A DNA stretch of 64,000 nt from Cercis canadensis. Lineage: Eukaryota > Streptophyta > Magnoliopsida > Fabales > Fabaceae. This document shows positions 62,901-64,000 of this stretch, piece after piece (the first letter of the stretch is position 1; every line of letters begins with the position of its first letter). The notes under the pieces are model-generated. The model did not search any database and was not told where the DNA came from. It was given only the letters and a program-made list of their open reading frames with translations. Position numbers and translations under genes: made by a program. The stretch spans positions 827,341-891,340 of the forward strand of contig QAOA01001366.1 in the NCBI GenBank assembly GCA_003255065.1, given 5' to 3'.

Positions 62901-64000
62901 ACAGATTTGGTTCTAGTCATATAATGTGACTCATGTTGTAAAAATTTAAATTGTGCATTTAATTTAAAGTTCATTTAAATCATTGACTATGTATTATCAC
63001 ATCAATATCTTTTTACAACATTAGTCATGTCACACGACTAAATCCAAATCCATGAAATAGCTATTTCATTTTAGAGAAATAGAATTAGAGCCTTTGAGGT
63101 GTATCTCATGGCCTTCTTGTGGGCCAGTTAGCAAAGGTCAAAAGTTAACAAGGATTCTCTTTTGGGCCATTCTTCCAATTAGTTAATACTCAATACCCCT
63201 TACTGAAAGAAAGGCGTCTTTGTTGTCATGCCCACATGTCACAGTCTAGTCGGCATATTTGAGTTCCACATCAAATTTATACTAGGGAGTTCCTGGGCTA
63301 AGAAACTGGACGAGACCCGTATTTTATATAAAAGGCCATTGTAAATTAACAGTCTCAACCCTTTTACCCANTTACCCAAAAAAAAAAGAATTTGACGGTT
63401 TCCATCCATCTTATTTGCTTAGCACAATGACGGGTTATGGTTATTCAGTCTCTGGCATGTGTACGTATGTGTGCATTTATTTATTTATCTTTTAGTATTG
63501 ATGCATGTGTGCATTTAAGAAGCATTACAATAACCTTGTAATGATAACACTAATGAGTGAATATACTTGCCAAAGTTGGATACTTATGATAGATACAGAA
63601 CACTACTTAAAAAATATTTTAAATGTCTATGATATGTACATTTAATGATACAATACTTCTTTTTTTATCAAATAGCCCGAGTCGAATAATATTAAAGTTA
63701 CCTTCAAAACTTGTAAGTTTTATGTTTGAATTTAAAGGTGTAGTCAAAATACTAAAAAAAAAAAACTTTAGTCATAAGAATATGAATATTTGATGTGAAG
63801 AGTTTTATTATTGTTATGTATTTTCATTCTCTTTTTTAAATGTGTTGTACTATTTTGTAAAAAAAAAAATTATGTGTAATGTATAAGTTGTATTCTCTTA
63901 TCATAATATCTTGCATGATATGCTCTAAGTGTAAAAACTTGTCTTACTATAACTTATGTTGCATAGATATTGGCACGAATTTTGTACTCGGTACGGTATG
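59986..64000. other. 3' flank of the C2 gene and spacer
   Basis: About 59986-60300 probably includes the 3' UTR. Beyond it lies AT-rich spacer with an N at 63371, an (AT)n run near 62638-62650 and GGCCCAA/TTGGGCC words at about 61737-61756. The block at 62140-62330 is less AT-rich and is open on both strands for about 45-65 codons. I recognise neither peptide, and it could be a decayed gene fragment. Confidence 0.5.

Noticed and set aside
1..64000. CRISPR arrays, operons, prophage or other prokaryotic systems
   Set aside because: The direct repeats present are transposon arms, microsatellites or assembly joins. Genes are plant nuclear genes with spliceosomal introns.

Overview
The window is nuclear DNA from a flowering plant, probably a eudicot. 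It is very AT-rich, with GT-AG introns, (GA)n/(CT)n leaders, many small non-autonomous transposons and five protein-coding genes of typical land-plant families. I see no bacterial, viral, organellar, rRNA or tRNA gene. Twelve single-N positions mark assembly joins. At least five of them sit between two nearly identical copies of the same sequence, so those local duplications are probably assembly artefacts.

Layout. 1-26.2 kb is gene-poor: AT-rich spacer, miniature transposons, one SINE and an orphan promoter-like block at 2.24-2.84 kb. 26.3-32.7 kb holds an LRP1-type SHI/STYLISH transcription factor gene (+) with a long GA-rich leader and a likely 3.5-kb intron in its 3' UTR. 33-38 kb is spacer with a foldback element, a Tourist-like MITE and a SINE. 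38.4-39.5 kb holds a COMPANION OF CELLULOSE SYNTHASE-like LEA_2 membrane protein gene (+, 3 exons). Convergent with it, 40.9-44.4 kb holds a small ankyrin-repeat protein gene (-, 6 exons, YAR1-like). 47.1-50.7 kb holds a C3HC4 RING protein gene (+, 4 exons), divergent from the ankyrin gene. 51.4-52.1 kb is a hAT-type element with a perfect 8-bp target duplication. 52-58 kb is spacer with MITEs. 58.0-60.0 kb holds a C2-domain protein gene (+, intronless coding region) with a probable 5' UTR intron and upstream ORFs. 60-64 kb is spacer.

The five genes do not form a pathway or cluster: auxin-related transcription, cellulose synthesis, a chaperone-like ankyrin protein, ubiquitin ligation and membrane binding. 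I rebuilt exons by hand from splice sites and reading phase. Every multi-exon model closes in frame and gives a family-like protein.

I found no convincing unknown multi-gene system. The most unusual material is non-coding: foldback elements with long terminal inverted repeats whose interiors carry short motifs in both orientations, two of them with perfect 9-bp target duplications; the 3' UTR intron of the LRP1-like gene; an open, coding-like stretch upstream of the first ATG of that gene; and an orphan ABRE/CE-like promoter block cut off by a transposon.
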